A DNA stretch of 64,000 bases. Source: Elgaria multicarinata webbii. Its lineage: Eukaryota; Chordata; Lepidosauria; Squamata; Anguidae. Both the position numbers and the translations under genes were made by a program. Positions 44,145 through 54,138 of this stretch are shown here, in pieces (position 1 is the first letter of the stretch; each line of letters starts with the position of its first letter). The stretch lies in contig NC_086171.1 of the NCBI RefSeq assembly GCF_023053635.1, forward strand, positions 10,620,006-10,684,005, written 5' to 3'. The notes beneath the pieces were generated by a model. The model was not told the DNA's origin, made no database searches, and worked only from the letters and a program-made list of their open reading frames with translations.

Positions 44145-44473
44145 TCTCTTGATAATAGCATTTGGGGAGATAGGCCTACTGACTTGATTTTACTTGTCAT
44201 GGCCTTTGACCAAGGAGATTCAAAGTGGTCTAACAGAATCTTAGATACTAGAGAATTAGATGAAGTGCCAACTTACAGCGAAGCCAAAAATGGATAGCAT
44301 GGATCCAGGCCAGGCAATTAACGGAATTCAGACCAACTTCTAGTTTAAGAGCAGCTTCAGAGACACACTTGGGAACTCCAAATAACATCCTAAGAAAAGA
44401 TGACTGGGTGCCCTCGAAGGAAGATTTAGAGCACAGAAACCAAATTGGTGCCCCATATAAAATCTGTGGGATG
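44145..44473 (-). pseudogene. LINE ORF2 fragment, upstream half
   Basis: The frame gives LYGAPIWFLCSKSSFEGTQS, then FLRMLFGVPKCVSEAALKLE, then VGLNSVNCLAWIHAIHFWLR. The pattern Y-G-x-x-I-W followed by F-L-R-x-L-x-G-V-P-x-x-x-x-x-A-A-L-x-x-E is the post-reverse-transcriptase region of jockey- and Vingi-like LINEs. Downstream stops break it before it reaches MITE B. It belongs to the same LINE copy as 42659-43160. Confidence 0.75.
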
Positions 44474-44815
44474 ATTTTTTAAAAAAACTTACCTTCAGTG
44501 CATGAGCATTCGTGCGCTCTGTCCTCTTTAAAAATAATTTTAAAATGGCGGGTGTGACGCCTCTCTTCCTGAGGTTGTCATGCCTCACGTGTAAATGGAG
44601 GCGGGATCTCGCATTAAACACAATGCGAGATCTTCCCTCCTTCGTCCTGGATTAAACTTTGGCCTTAGCTTTGGTCTAGCTAAGGCCAAAATCCTCACTA
44701 AAGACTCTTGAGCAGACTTAGCAGTCATGAAATAAGAGAAGAGGTCCTCTTGCTGATCAGTAACTAGTTAAAGGACAGAAAGCAGAGAGTAGGAATAAAC
44801 TGTAACTTCTCCCAA

Positions 44816-45068
44816 TGGAGGGATGTAAACAGTGGGGTCCCACAGGGATCTGTATTGGAACCAATGCTTTTCAACTTGTTCATAAATGATCTGAAATTAG
44901 GAGTGAGCAGTGAGGGGCCCAATGACACCGAATTATTTAGGATGGTTGAAACAAGATTGGGAGAGTGGGCATTCAGTTTAAGCAAATGTAAAGTGATGCA
45001 CGTTGGGGCAAAAAAACCCAACTTCACATATATGCTGAAGGGATCTGAGCTAGCAGTGACTGACCTAG
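44816..45068 (+). pseudogene. CR1 reverse transcriptase fragment
   Basis: SGVPQGSVLEPMLFNLFINDL is the classic reverse transcriptase palm motif of CR1-type LINEs (motif 4 in non-LTR enzymes). After a gap in which the YADD segment has been lost, the frame resumes with DTELFRMVETRLGEWAFSLSKCKVMHVGAKK and continues to GSELAVTDL, just before the MITE at 45069. With the catalytic aspartates missing it cannot be active. Confidence 0.85.
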
Positions 45069-45172
45069 GCCAGATCTACACCAAGTAGGATATGACACTT
45101 TGAAAATGGTTTGGGCTCCAACAGTTGTCACTACTGTTATAGACAGTTTAAAAGCAGTAGTGTAGATCATGC
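45069..45172. mobile_element. Small GCCAGATCTACACC MITE in CR1
   Basis: Left end GCCAGATCTACACCAAGTAG, right end AGTGTAGATCATGC, interior CTCCAACAGTTGTCACTACT. Flanks CCTAG (45064-45068) and CTAAG (45173-45177) are a diverged 5-bp pair. It is the shortest copy (104 bp) of the GCCTAATCTACACC family. Confidence 0.8.
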
Positions 45173-45943
45173 CTAAGAAAGAGCAGGAGCATAGCTGCTG
45201 TGAAATAAGACAAATTTCATTATAGGCGTCATTAAAAAAAAAGGAACTGAAAATAAAACTGCCAATATCATAGCACCTGTATACAAATCTGTGATGTGGC
45301 CACATCTGGAATACTGTATGCAGTTCTGGTCACAACACCAAAAAAGGATATTGCATAGTTGGGGAAAATGCAGAGAAGGGCAACTAAAATGATCAAGGGG
45401 CTGGAGCATCTCCCCTATGAGGAAAAGTTACAACATCAGGGACTGTTTAGCTTAGGAAAAAGGTGAATAAACGGAGACATGATAGAAATGTACAAAATTA
45501 TGCATGGTGTGGAGAAAATGGATAGTGAGACATTTTCCTCCCTCTCTCATAATATGTCAGCCCATGAAGCTGATTTGTGGGAGATTCAGGTCAGATAAAA
45601 AGAAGAACTTCACACAGCCCATAATTGAACTACAGAATTCTCTCCCACAAGATGTAGTGATGGCCTCCAATTTGGATGGCTTTAAAAGTGCTTTAGACAA
45701 ATTCCTAGCAGGGAACGTGATAAATGGCTACTAGTCCTGATGGATAAATGCTACCGCCAGCATCAGAGGCCGTATGCCTATTTACACCAGTTGCTTGGGA
45801 ATATGGGCAGGATGGTGCTAAGGCACTTGTGTCTTGCTTGTGTATATCCCATGGGCAGCTAGTTGGCCACTGTGTGAACAGAATGCTGGAAAAGATGGAC
45901 CTTGGTCTGATCCAGCATGGCTCTTATTTTATGACCCTGTCAC

Positions 45944-46170
45944 TGCCACTTTCAGTGAATGCATGCGTGGACAACGGGGTTGAACCAACTGAAGACACAC
46001 TCTAATGTTGTCTCTACCAGTGGCCATATCCCCTGGCAGCTTCATGATAAGCCTTGGTAAGAAAGGATCCTATATACAGGATCTTTCACACAGTTGGGAA
46101 ACCTGGTCCAGTCAAGGGCTTTATGGTTTTGTTCAAGGGTAGGCATGGTTAGGTATCTGCTGAGAGTCAC
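45944..46170. other. No recognised feature
   Basis: Short intergenic stretch between CR1 and the hAT element. Confidence 0.4.
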
Positions 46171-46178
46171 ACCCCAGA

Positions 46179-46674
46179 CAGGGCTGGTGCCAGACTATTT
46201 TTCGCCCTAGGCAGGTGAGCTGCTTTCACCCACCCACTCCCGCCGCAGCGTACCTGGGTGCGGGGTGCCATCTCGCCTGCCCAGCCGAAGTGAAGCCAGG
46301 ACGCTGGGGTGGGAGGGCATCTTTGGAATGGCGTACCTGGCCGGAAGCCACTCTGGGAGAGCGACTTCCGGGTGCGCCGTTCTGGAGCTGCCCGCCTGCC
46401 CCTCCACCCCAGTGTTCCGGCTTTGCTTTTGCGCCCACCCAGCCAAAGCGAAGCCAGGACGCTGGAGTGGGTGGGCGTGGCTTCGCTTTGGCTGGGTGGG
46501 CGCCAAAGCGAAGCCAGAATGCTGGGGCGGGCGGGCGGCTTCGGAATGGCGGCCTGAAGCCGCCCTCTCAGAGCCGCTGTGGGAGAGCGGCTTCCGGGTG
46601 CGACGTTCGGCACCCCCCTTACCTTGGTGCTCTAGGCGGCCGCCTGAGTAGCCTCTATAGTAGCACCGGCCCTG
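46179..46674. mobile_element. Non-autonomous hAT element, CAGGG family
   Basis: Left end CAGGGCTGGTGCCAGACT, right end TAGCACCGGCCCTG. The 8-bp duplication ACCCCAGA is perfect (46171-46178, 46675-46682). The interior has several repeats of GCCGAAGTGAAGCCAGGACG or variants (46277, 46445, 46505), which give long but meaningless frames. It is the same family as 1345-2156 but shorter (496 bp). Confidence 0.93.
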
Positions 46675-46754
46675 ACCCCAGAAAGGGCCCACCAACAAAG
46701 TCCAATGGAATTGATTCTCTTCTTTAGACTGAGAAGCATTCACCTGCTTCTCAG

Positions 46755-47043
46755 GCCTTAGCTAGACAGGGCTTTATCCCAGGGCGAACCCCAGGATCGT
46801 CCCTGTGTGTCTACTTGACGCACACGGGATCCTGGGATCAGGGAGGGCTGATCCCTCCCTTGCTCCGGGATAGAGCCCTCCACTTTGGGCCTGGTTCTTC
46901 CACGGTCTTGGGCTGAGCCCGAGACCACGGAACGTGTGGCCTGTTGCCACGGGTTGACCCGGCTCCGCGCAATTCCTCGTGCGGAGCCGGGAGCCATGCA
47001 CGGGGTGGCTCATTGTGGATTAAATGGCAGGTCTAGCTCAGGC
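46755..47043. mobile_element. 5-bp-duplication MITE, GCCTTAGCTAGAC ends
   Basis: Left end GCCTTAGCTAGACAGGGC, right end GGCAGGTCTAGCTCAGGC. Perfect CTCAG duplication (46750-46754, 47044-47048). It contains GGATCGTCCCTGTGTG, TCACGGTCTTGGGCTGAGCCC-like hairpin sequence and GGCTCCGCGCAATTCCTCG. It lacks the splice-donor half seen in 50712 and 56831, so it is an internal deletion form (289 bp). Confidence 0.92.
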
Positions 47044-47048
47044 CTCAG

Positions 47049-47322
47049 TCTGGCCCAGAAAATGGAGATGGAGGAGCAGTAGATGCCAGTGCCTACTTGC
47101 TCACTGGCTTTCTGTCTGTGATAACAATAATGCAAAGTAAGATGAGGAGCAAGAGCAGCTAGTGGCAACAGCAGTGAGAAGGTAGACACACTGAGGGAAC
47201 ACTTCCATGAAAAATGTCTTGCCCAAGGCTCCACAATTTTTTTGGAACTGATCATCCACAATCCTGTGGTGCTGAACACCAATATGTCATGTGTTTTGAT
47301 GTGAGGAAGGTTTATATTAGGA
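47049..47322. other. No recognised feature
   Basis: Short intergenic stretch. Confidence 0.4.
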
Positions 47323-47513
47323 ACATAGGAAGTTGCCTTATACTGAGTCGAATCATCATCCCATTTAGCCCAAGAATGTTGACACTGACTGGCAGCAGCT
47401 CTCCAGGGTTTCACAAGCAGGAGTTTTTCCAGCCCTACCTGGAGACACCAGGGATTGAACCTGGGACTTTCTGCACGCAAAGCAGGTGCTCTGCCACTGA
47501 GCTATGCCTCCTC
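47323..47513 (-). mobile_element. tRNA-derived SINE, reverse strand
   Basis: On the minus strand the head reads GGCATAGCTCAGTGGCAGAG (A box) and CAGGTTCAATCCCTGG (B box), with GCACCTGCTTTGCGTGCAGA between, giving a tRNA-like fold. The body continues with CCCTGGAGAGCTGCTGCCAG and ends with CTCAGTATAAGGCAACTTCC and TATGTTCC. RNA polymerase III promoter boxes are intact in appearance. A fragment of the same 3' end lies at 59830-59875 on the plus strand (GACTCAGCAGCTTCCTATGT). No poly(A) tail. Confidence 0.88.
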
Positions 47514-48465
47514 CTATTTCCATTTTACACGTGATAAACTGATGCTAACCAACTAGTATGTTGCCTCAGATGACCTCAAAAGATCAAAATGAAGCAAAGA
47601 TTTGAAACTAGGCCCAAACCTAATCCATCTGTCAGACAACACAGTTTCTCAGCCCCTGCTAAGTAGGTAAAATGAGGGTTGTTCTAACTAACCTTGACTA
47701 TTTTCATGTGCAAAGCAAACTATGCAGTAATTGTTTGGGTTGTGCAAGTCGTTCTATTAAGTGCTGGGGAAGTAAAGGAAATGAATTACAGTGGAGCCCT
47801 GTCATTTAATTTCAGATCTTAAGAACTGAAATTAATGGTATAACGTCCATTTCTCTCAATGCTACAATGACCCCCTATATAAATAGTAGTTACAGTGAAC
47901 CCCTATATGAACATTTTGCTTGGGAGGACACTAATAATAATCAAACATTAGCAACAAGTATGTCCAAACAGTCAAAGACAAGAGCACTAGGTAATAACAG
48001 CTCTCTTTTTTTCTTTTCTTTGAACCCCTTATTATTTTAGTCCCAGGGCAAGATAATATCATAATTTCTTTCTCTTGATGGCAGCTTTAAATAATAATAA
48101 AATACCACCACCCCTCCACACTGCATTTGTCTTTCCTTTATTTTGAGCAGATATGAAACGTTAGCTTGGGTCATTCTTCTCTGTCTGATTGCCAGACTTC
48201 TCAAACTCACTGTTTTTCTCAACATGTGTGCAATTTTCACTATTTTTGTCCAGCAGTGACCTTTGGAATTCCAGAATAATTTTCCCTCCCCTTCCTGGTG
48301 CCCTCACGTGACCCAGGAAAACAAACATCTGAGAGACCTCTGGGCATCTCTCACATCTGCTGGGGGATCTGATGAAGGCCATTGTGTGATGTGTTTTGAA
48401 CAGCAGGTGTTGGGCTCAGAAAAGGGTGGGCTGGTTTTGCAGGGGTTGGGCTGAATCTGTACTTA
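47514..48465. other. No recognised feature
   Basis: Intergenic DNA with no repeat termini. Confidence 0.4.
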
Positions 48466-48660
48466 ATTCTTAGTTCCCAGGCTATTTAGGAAACAGCTTA
48501 AAACATGGCTTAATCTGTTTGTACAAATTTAACATTGTAAAACCCATCGTAAGGAATTGCTAATCAAATGCTCGCTTGTATTTGGTTCCCAAGTGGCTAG
48601 ATTTTGAATGGTTGGCGGTCTGCAAAGAAATAATTAATAAAATTAAAATTAAAATCCACA
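48466..48660 (+). mobile_element. L2-like LINE 3' fragment
   Basis: The frame LFRKQLKTWLNLFVQI (48487-48533) has the F-R-x-x-L-K-T-W-L ending of L2/CR1-like ORF2, followed by an untranslated tail with AATAAAATTAAAATTAAA. The fragment is small and old. Confidence 0.65.
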
Positions 48661-49251
48661 TTTAAATCTGTTGCCAAAGTTTGTCTCAAAGTAACACACC
48701 TTATTCCCAAGAAATACTACTGGCTGGTTATTTTAGGATTGCTGATTAGCATTTAGCCATAGTTTTCAACTAGAGCAAAAGAAGAACGTTTGTGTCATTT
48801 GCCTTGTAACACAACTGAATGCATGACTTATGGGTGGTTACAGGCAAACATTTATTATACGGTTGCTGCCTGTCAATGTAAATATGCTCCCAATTTTCCA
48901 AGGATGCCCCTGATTTTCTGTTGCCTTTTCATGGTAAATCCCTATCCCTATTTTTGAGATGCCTTTTGATCTGTTTATTCCTGTAAGGTTTTAGAGTTGC
49001 TATTCTTCATCTTTCAGCCCTTTTCTCATTAAATCCATGACTGGGGGACCAGAAGTATTTTGATTCTGTTGTACATGCAGACTAAGGGCCGAATTCCAGT
49101 CTGGACCTTAGTCTTGGGGGCTGCATTCCAAAGCGGACATGGCCAGAGTTAGAGTTGGGGGGGGGGGAGAATGTGATCTTACTGATTTTTAAGCATTTCA
49201 GAAGTAACCAGAAAGAAAGAAAGAACAGAAGGATCATGAGTAGAAGACATC
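48661..49251. other. No recognised feature
   Basis: Intergenic DNA; a G run at 49157-49165. Confidence 0.4.
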
Positions 49252-49729
49252 GACTGCATTCAAAAACCACAGTAGTCAATGATGGGTTAATAGTCATGGT
49301 TGATTATCGAGGGGGTACTCCCCACATGACAAGATTATAATCAATTGTGGGGTTGATTAAGGCCAGTGTCGAGTTGATTGCTAGTCAATGGTGTGTTTGA
49401 TTGACACATCCCTGCCAACCCTCCCCCTGGTATCCCATCAGCCATTGTGAGGTCTGCCGGCTGGACTAGAGCATCAGCCACCGCTTTGGTTGCTCTTCCC
49501 ATGGAACTCTGCAGTTGCTGAAAATAACCAACTGTGAGTGAGAAAGTAATCAACGGTGCCCAACACATGACACAATAATCAATGATTGTTCAAATAATCA
49601 ACTCTGCACAGCATTGGTTATTTAGGCCAAATAAGCAACTGTGGTGTGAAAAAGTCCCTACAGATGACACAATAATCAACCATTGACTATTTAACCCACT
49701 ATTAGTTTTCATGTCATCTGAACTCAGTC
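49252..49729. mobile_element. MITE with GACTGNRTTCA ends
   Basis: Left end GACTGCATTCAAAAACCAC with GATGGGTTAATAGTC; right end GACTATTTAACCCACTATT with CATGTCATCTGAACTCAGTC. The middle has GCCATTGTGAGGTCTGCCGG and GGACTAGAGCATCAGCC, shared with 21832-22324. TTGATTATC, ATAATCAA and similar words recur. No clear target duplication. Confidence 0.78.
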
Positions 49730-49828
49730 TTCATCACCTGCTCCCACCTAATAAAATTACATGAATGGGTATGATGGTGCTGTAAAAGCCTTCTCAGTAA
49801 GCAGCCTATCTCACGCTGAACAACAACA

Positions 49829-49908
49829 ACTTCTTCTTCTTCTTCTTCTTTCTTCTTCTTCTTCTTCTTCTTCTTCTTCTTCTTCTTCTTCTTCTTCTTC
49901 TTCTTCTT
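49829..49908. repeat. (CTT)n microsatellite
   Basis: About 26 CTT units with a single TTCTTTC slip. Confidence 0.95.
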
Positions 49909-50706
49909 TGGATGTCTAGTTCTAAAAGGGCTCAACTAGGAAAACAGAACATTCCTGTGGATGTAATTACAAATGGAATTGTGGCTTTGGATGTGAAAAT
50001 GGCACAAGGAATGGTTATATCAGGTTTGTGTGCACACGGAAAACAGCATCATACTTTACAAGCCTATGAACTTTTATTTTGTTGTTCACTAGTAACAAGC
50101 AAGCTAAAGGGAAAAGAAGTATCAGCCCACAGTGTTTTTCCATAAATATCATTGAAATCCTATTTCTGTGGAATCTTTCTATTTCCTATCAAATTTTGTC
50201 AGGCAAGTACAGAATGTTGCTGGGTGTTCACACTTATCTGCCAGGCATAAATGCTATAAATGGATGATTACTTTAAATACATCTACTTTAAGAAGAGAGT
50301 TATGGGACTGCACAAAAGCATCATGCTGTGTCTACTCACAGTGAAGCACCTGGAAATAAATAAGTTGATGTAATCATTGTTAGCAAACCCACAAAATACT
50401 CATTACCTTTTTAGCCAGACATGTTACCTCCCCTTGAACTGAATTCTAATTGGATTTCCTTAGGGTTGTCAGTCGCAAGAGCTGGTTCATATGTATGATA
50501 GGAAGAACTATGTATGCAACAGTGTATTTGGGTTGTTGCGATAGGTACCCTGTCTTCATCCTCTTCTGGTTACTGATTTCCTGGAAAACATGGACATACA
50601 TTCCACCTACCTATTTCTCTATTAATTCCATGTAACATTTGAATTCATCTCACAGCAAAACTTGTTACTGAGTATAATTCAGGCTGCTACAAGCCATATT
50701 TTGACA
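49909..50706. other. No recognised feature
   Basis: Short frames only. No repeat termini. Confidence 0.4.
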
Positions 50707-50711
50707 CCCTG

Positions 50712-51184
50712 GCCTTAGCTAGACCTACCTTTTGTTCCGCAATGGAGGAGGGAAGATCTCGCTTTGTGATTAATGCGAGATCCCTCCTCCATTTACACAT
50801 GAAGCACAATGACTTCAGGAAGAGAGGCATTGCACCTGCCATTTTTTATTTTTAAAGAAAACAGAGTGCACAAACGCTCGTGCCCTGAAGGTAAGGGTTT
50901 TTAAAAATTTAATTTAGTTTCCCCGATGGGCGCAGCTCCCGGCTCTGCACGAGTAAGGGTCAAACTGCAGCAACAGGCCACACGTTCCTTGGTCTTGGGC
51001 TCAGCCCAGGACTGCAGAAAAAGCAGGCCCAAAGGGGAGGGCTCTATCCCGGGGCAAGGGAGGGATCATCCCTCCCTGATCCCGGGATCATCCCTCCCTG
51101 ATCCCGGGATCCCCTGTGCGTCATGTGGATGCACAGGGACGATCCCGGGGTTCGCCCCGTGATAAAGGCTGGTCTAGCTAAGGC
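50712..51184. mobile_element. 5-bp-duplication MITE, GCCTTAGCTAGACC ends, long form
   Basis: Left end GCCTTAGCTAGACCTACC, right end TGGTCTAGCTAAGGC. Flanks CCCTG (50707-50711) and CCCAG (51185-51189), 4 of 5. Left half: GAAGATCTCGCTTTGTG and its return GCGAGATCCCTCC; then GTGCACAAACGCTCGTGCCC, a splice-donor-like GAAGGTAAGGG (about 50886) and a T-rich tract. Right half: TCCCTCCCTGATCCCGGGAT, present twice, CACAGGGACGATCCCGGGG. This copy is the template that shows MITE A was once whole. Confidence 0.9.
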
Positions 51185-51218
51185 CCCAGATACTTAGCTT
51201 TCCCAGAATGCCTCCTGT

Positions 51219-51219
51219 A

Positions 51220-51260
<41 letters not shown>
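51219..51260. repeat. (CT)n microsatellite
   Basis: About 20 CT units. Confidence 0.95.
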
Positions 51261-51265
<5 letters not shown>

Positions 51266-51399
51266 TTGTAAAAGGTTTGTTTAATTGTTGCAAGTTTAGG
51301 CAGAGTATTGAAACACATGTTCATAAGGATTACAGAGAGAACATTCCTTGTTCATGTCATTGTTAAGTACAAACACATATTTGTTACCCATGATTATTT

Positions 51400-51400
<1 letters not shown>

Positions 51401-51437
<37 letters not shown>
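51401..51437. repeat. (ATC)n microsatellite
   Basis: Twelve ATC units followed by ATAATCATCATC. Confidence 0.95.
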
Positions 51438-51438
<1 letters not shown>

Positions 51439-51439
51439 A

Positions 51440-53324
51440 ATCATCATCAAATTCAACCTTCCAAAAAAATTCAATGCGGTAAGTTCATTATATATATATA
51501 TATAATGCAACTGGACTCCAAAGTTCTCTCAATGTAAATCGGTGTAATTGCAGTTCTTTAGTAAATTGTTAACTTTACAAGGTGTGTTCAATCCCACCTT
51601 TTCTTCAATCCATCCAAGTTTGATGGAGCTGTTTGGAATTTCCAGTGTCTAACAAAGGTTTCCCTCTGCACCTGTACTAGGGATCTGGAACCCAGCAAGC
51701 TTGAAAAAAGGTCTGGTGAGTTTTACAATGGCACTGAGAAATTGATTAAAAGATTAAGACAAGAGGGAGTGACATGATCTAAGCTTAATACATGTCATGT
51801 GAGAAAAGGAAGCAATTCCACATTCTACTAGCATGGCTATAAAGGCAACATGCATTCTCTTAAGAACCAGTTCCACATTTATATGGGTCATTGTGCAAGT
51901 ATAGCAGCTTAACTGAGTGGGGATTGGGAGGACAGAGATGTGGCCAAACTGAATTAAGAATAATGTGAGACACTTGACACATCACTGTGTTTCTATGCAG
52001 AAAGCATTTGCCTGGGCGCTGTCTTCTCGGCGGCCAGTTGGTGCTGCTTCCCTCCAAAACCTTGTGATTTCTTTCTCTGGGGGTGGCGTTGGATAAGTCC
52101 GATGCCGAGGAGGGAGTGCGGGGTTTCTGGGTGGCCATCTGGGTACCAGAGCTGCCCCCACCCTCTTCCTGGTGGAAGGCGACCAATCACCGGTCGCCTT
52201 CCACCAGGCACCACCGCCGGATTGGCCTTGGACTGGCCCTGGAGCAACATCAGACAACAGAAGAGCTGTACTTACACCGGTCCGATGGGAAAAGTCGGGG
52301 TAAATCCCTGACTTTTTCAATCCACAGCTTTACAGGAAAACTCCACAGCGGCTGCGAAGCTGCACCTGCATCATCGGACTGATGCAGCACAGATCTGCAG
52401 CCACCATGGGGCTTTCCCAGCATATAGACAACCCCCTGGAGTAATTAAAAACAGAAACAACAGTCATGTGTAGATCTTAACTTGCAACAATCCATGCCCG
52501 TGTAAGTGCAAAAATATATAACAGCTTCCCCTCATTTGTTTCCTGATGTGCCTATTCTTCCACTTAAAAGTTATATATTGGCATACATAAAATATATTTC
52601 TGGAGGAAGGAAAAAAATGGTTGATCCACTATTTGCTTGCAAAAAGGTCCAAATTGGCATTCTTGTGTGAACAAAACAATATCTTTCAGCAACAGGCATA
52701 TCACTTCTTTCAGCAACAGTCTGACAAACTGAAGAGCATTATTGTCACAGTTTTCTGGGTACCCAATTTTGGACATGTGGCAGAAGTGTCAGGCTTAAAT
52801 CCCAGCCCCACCCACCCCATGAGTCATAAAGACAACAGTAGTAGCATATAACCTGCTAACAGGTTTCCATTTGTTTGAATATTCCTGTTGCCACCTTTGA
52901 AAGCAGCAAAAAGTAGCTATAAAATTAGAACTGGAGATGCTGCTATCGGTGCTATGGAAAGTAAAATTGATCCTCCTATCCGCTTTGAATATTTTTGTCA
53001 GACTGTATTAGTATAATGAGATCCATTTGGCACATTAACAATCATGCGTCTCTTTAATAAAGACAGAGGAGTGTGGGCCCTTTTCTTCTTGAGTATCATA
53101 TTCATTTAAAATCAAGTAGGCAACTCAAAGGTTAAGAGGTTTAATATTCCCGAACTCTGCAATTGAAGCACTGTATGGTCCACTTTATTGTTATTAATTA
53201 TTCAGAGGGCTGATGGGGATTATTACAAACTCAACATGGCAGAAGAAAATCCCAGATATCTTTTGCCTGCTTTGCAATGTGACTGTTTAATATCTATAAT
53301 GTGGTTGTCATCAGGTTACTTATG
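51440..53324. other. No gene; a hairpin at 52171-52205
   Basis: The only structure seen is a perfect hairpin with GTGGAAGGCGACC paired to GGTCGCCTTCCAC around ATCACC, inside a GC-rich patch (52000-52400) unlike its AT-rich surroundings. That patch may be an unrecognised element. Confidence 0.45.
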
Positions 53325-53479
53325 TACTACTAGCAAATGCACCTGGCTTCGCACAAGTTGGCATAATCCTCAGTTTGATATAGTAAAACCTTCAAGCAAA
53401 GTTACGCTGCTGTAAGAGTTTGACATATTGTCCCTGCCTCATCTGAGTGAAGCCAGGGCCACTGGGCACAGCAGGGGAT

Positions 53480-53890
53480 GATGACAGCTGTATAACTAAG
53501 GTCCTCCTCCAAATGCCTACTCCGAGGGAAGCTCGGAGGAGAGCAACAAGGGAGAGGGCCTTTTCAGTGGTGGCCCTCCAATTATGGAATGATCTCCCTG
53601 ACGAGGCTCGCCTGGAGCCAACATTGTTATCTTTTCGGCGCTAGGTCAAGACTTTTCTCTTCCTCCAGTCATTTAACAGCATTTAACAACATATGCTAAG
53701 TTTGTTTCTTTTTAACGGACCCCAGAATTGTTGTTTTTAAATAGATATAGTTGTTTTTATGCTTTTGATGGTTTTAAATTTTGTATACTTTTTATTGTTC
53801 ACTGTTTTTAACTTTTGTAAACCACCCAGAAAGCTTCAGCTATGGGGTGGTATAGAAATGTAATAAATAAATAAATAAATAAATAAATAA
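53480..53890 (+). mobile_element. L2-type LINE 3' end
   Basis: 5'-truncated copy with ORF2 end (53513-53644), 3' untranslated region and tail. The tail reads GTAAACCACCCAGAAAGC, GGGGTGGTATAGAAATGTAA and AATAAATAAAT repeats to about 53890. The same tail is found at 15305, 16806 and 60565, but this is the only copy retaining protein. Confidence 0.88.
53513..53644 (+). pseudogene. L2-type ORF2 C-terminal fragment
   Basis: TPREARRRATRERAFSVVAL is followed by QLWNDLPDEARLEPTLLSFRR. The pattern P-R...A-F-S-V-x-A-x-x-L-W-N-x-L-P-x-E-x-R and a final S-F-R-R is the C-terminal signature of L2-like LINE ORF2 proteins. The stop at 53642-53644 comes just before V-K-T-F-L-F, the usual last residues, so the frame is cut slightly short. 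It has no enzyme domain. Confidence 0.8.
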
Positions 53891-54054
53891 TAACTGTGTC
53901 CCTCAGACCACTATTCCCCTGGCTTCAAACTGTATCGGCCGGAAAGCTATGTGCTGGTTAGGGAAGTCTGTCAACTAGTGACTGAAGATGGTACTGCAGG
54001 CTTCAAATAGACACATCCACATTTATTAATGCATTTTAAAAAGCCAAATATGTA

Positions 54055-54115
54055 TTTATTTATTACATATTTATACTTCTCAACAGCCAAGGCTCCAGAA
54101 AGTTCAGAACCCTGA
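54055..54115 (-). mobile_element. Degraded L2-type tail, reverse strand
   Basis: TATTTATTTATTACATATTT and CTTCTCAACAGCCAAGGCTC resemble the reverse of the GGTATAAAAATGTAATAAAT tail. Short and uncertain. Confidence 0.45.
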
Positions 54116-54138
54116 GGTGCACACCCCTACAGTGCCTA

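Larger units (their letters stand above)
42580..44473 (-). mobile_element. Non-LTR LINE inserted in MITE A, reverse strand
   Basis: The flanks ATTTTTTA at 42572-42579 and 44474-44481 are a perfect repeat and fit a target duplication in the T-rich tract of MITE A. On the minus strand the LINE ends with a (GTT)n tail (GTTTGTTGTTGTTG). It is 5'-truncated and split by MITE B (43161-44139). The encoded fragments are described separately. The clade is uncertain; the zinc-knuckle-like end recalls Vingi, I or Jockey-group elements. Confidence 0.82.
42288..44686. mobile_element. GCCTTAGCTAGAC MITE (A) split by a LINE
   Basis: Left part 42288-42579 begins GCCTTAGCTAGACTGGCC and contains CCCGGGATCGTCCCTGTGC and GTGGTCTCGGGCTGAGCCC. 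Right part 44480-44686 contains AAACTTACCTTCAGTGCATG, CGGGATCTCGCATTAA and ends GGTCTAGCTAAGGC. Together they equal the reverse complement of the intact copy at 50712-51184, so one element of about 500 bp was opened by the LINE at 42580-44473. Its own flanks (CTGAG, CAAAA) match poorly, but it interrupts CR1 coding sequence between AFD and KILTK. Confidence 0.82.
42200..45943 (+). mobile_element. CR1-type LINE, copy 1, carrying nested insertions
   Basis: Coding pieces appear in order: VDTVYLDFQKAFD (42245-42287), SQWRDVNSGVPQGSV and MLFNLFINDL (about 44809-44893), SKCKVMHVGAKKPNFTY (44980-45030), IENKTANI and EYCMQFWSQ (45240-45340), and the 3' region ending in CTGATCCAGCATGGCTC (about 45942). 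These are CR1 reverse transcriptase and C-terminal motifs. The copy is split at 42287 by a MITE and at 45068 by another, and several stops show it is long dead. The 5' limit is approximate. Confidence 0.88.

Noticed and set aside
46167-46743. Long frames on both strands, Ala/Gly/Arg-rich
   Set aside because: They lie in the hAT element with internal repeats of GCCGAAGTGAAGCCAGG; frames overlap in all phases and carry no domain.
47323-47513. A functional tRNA gene
   Set aside because: A and B boxes are present, but the acceptor stem is not formed and a SINE body follows; it is a tRNA-derived SINE.
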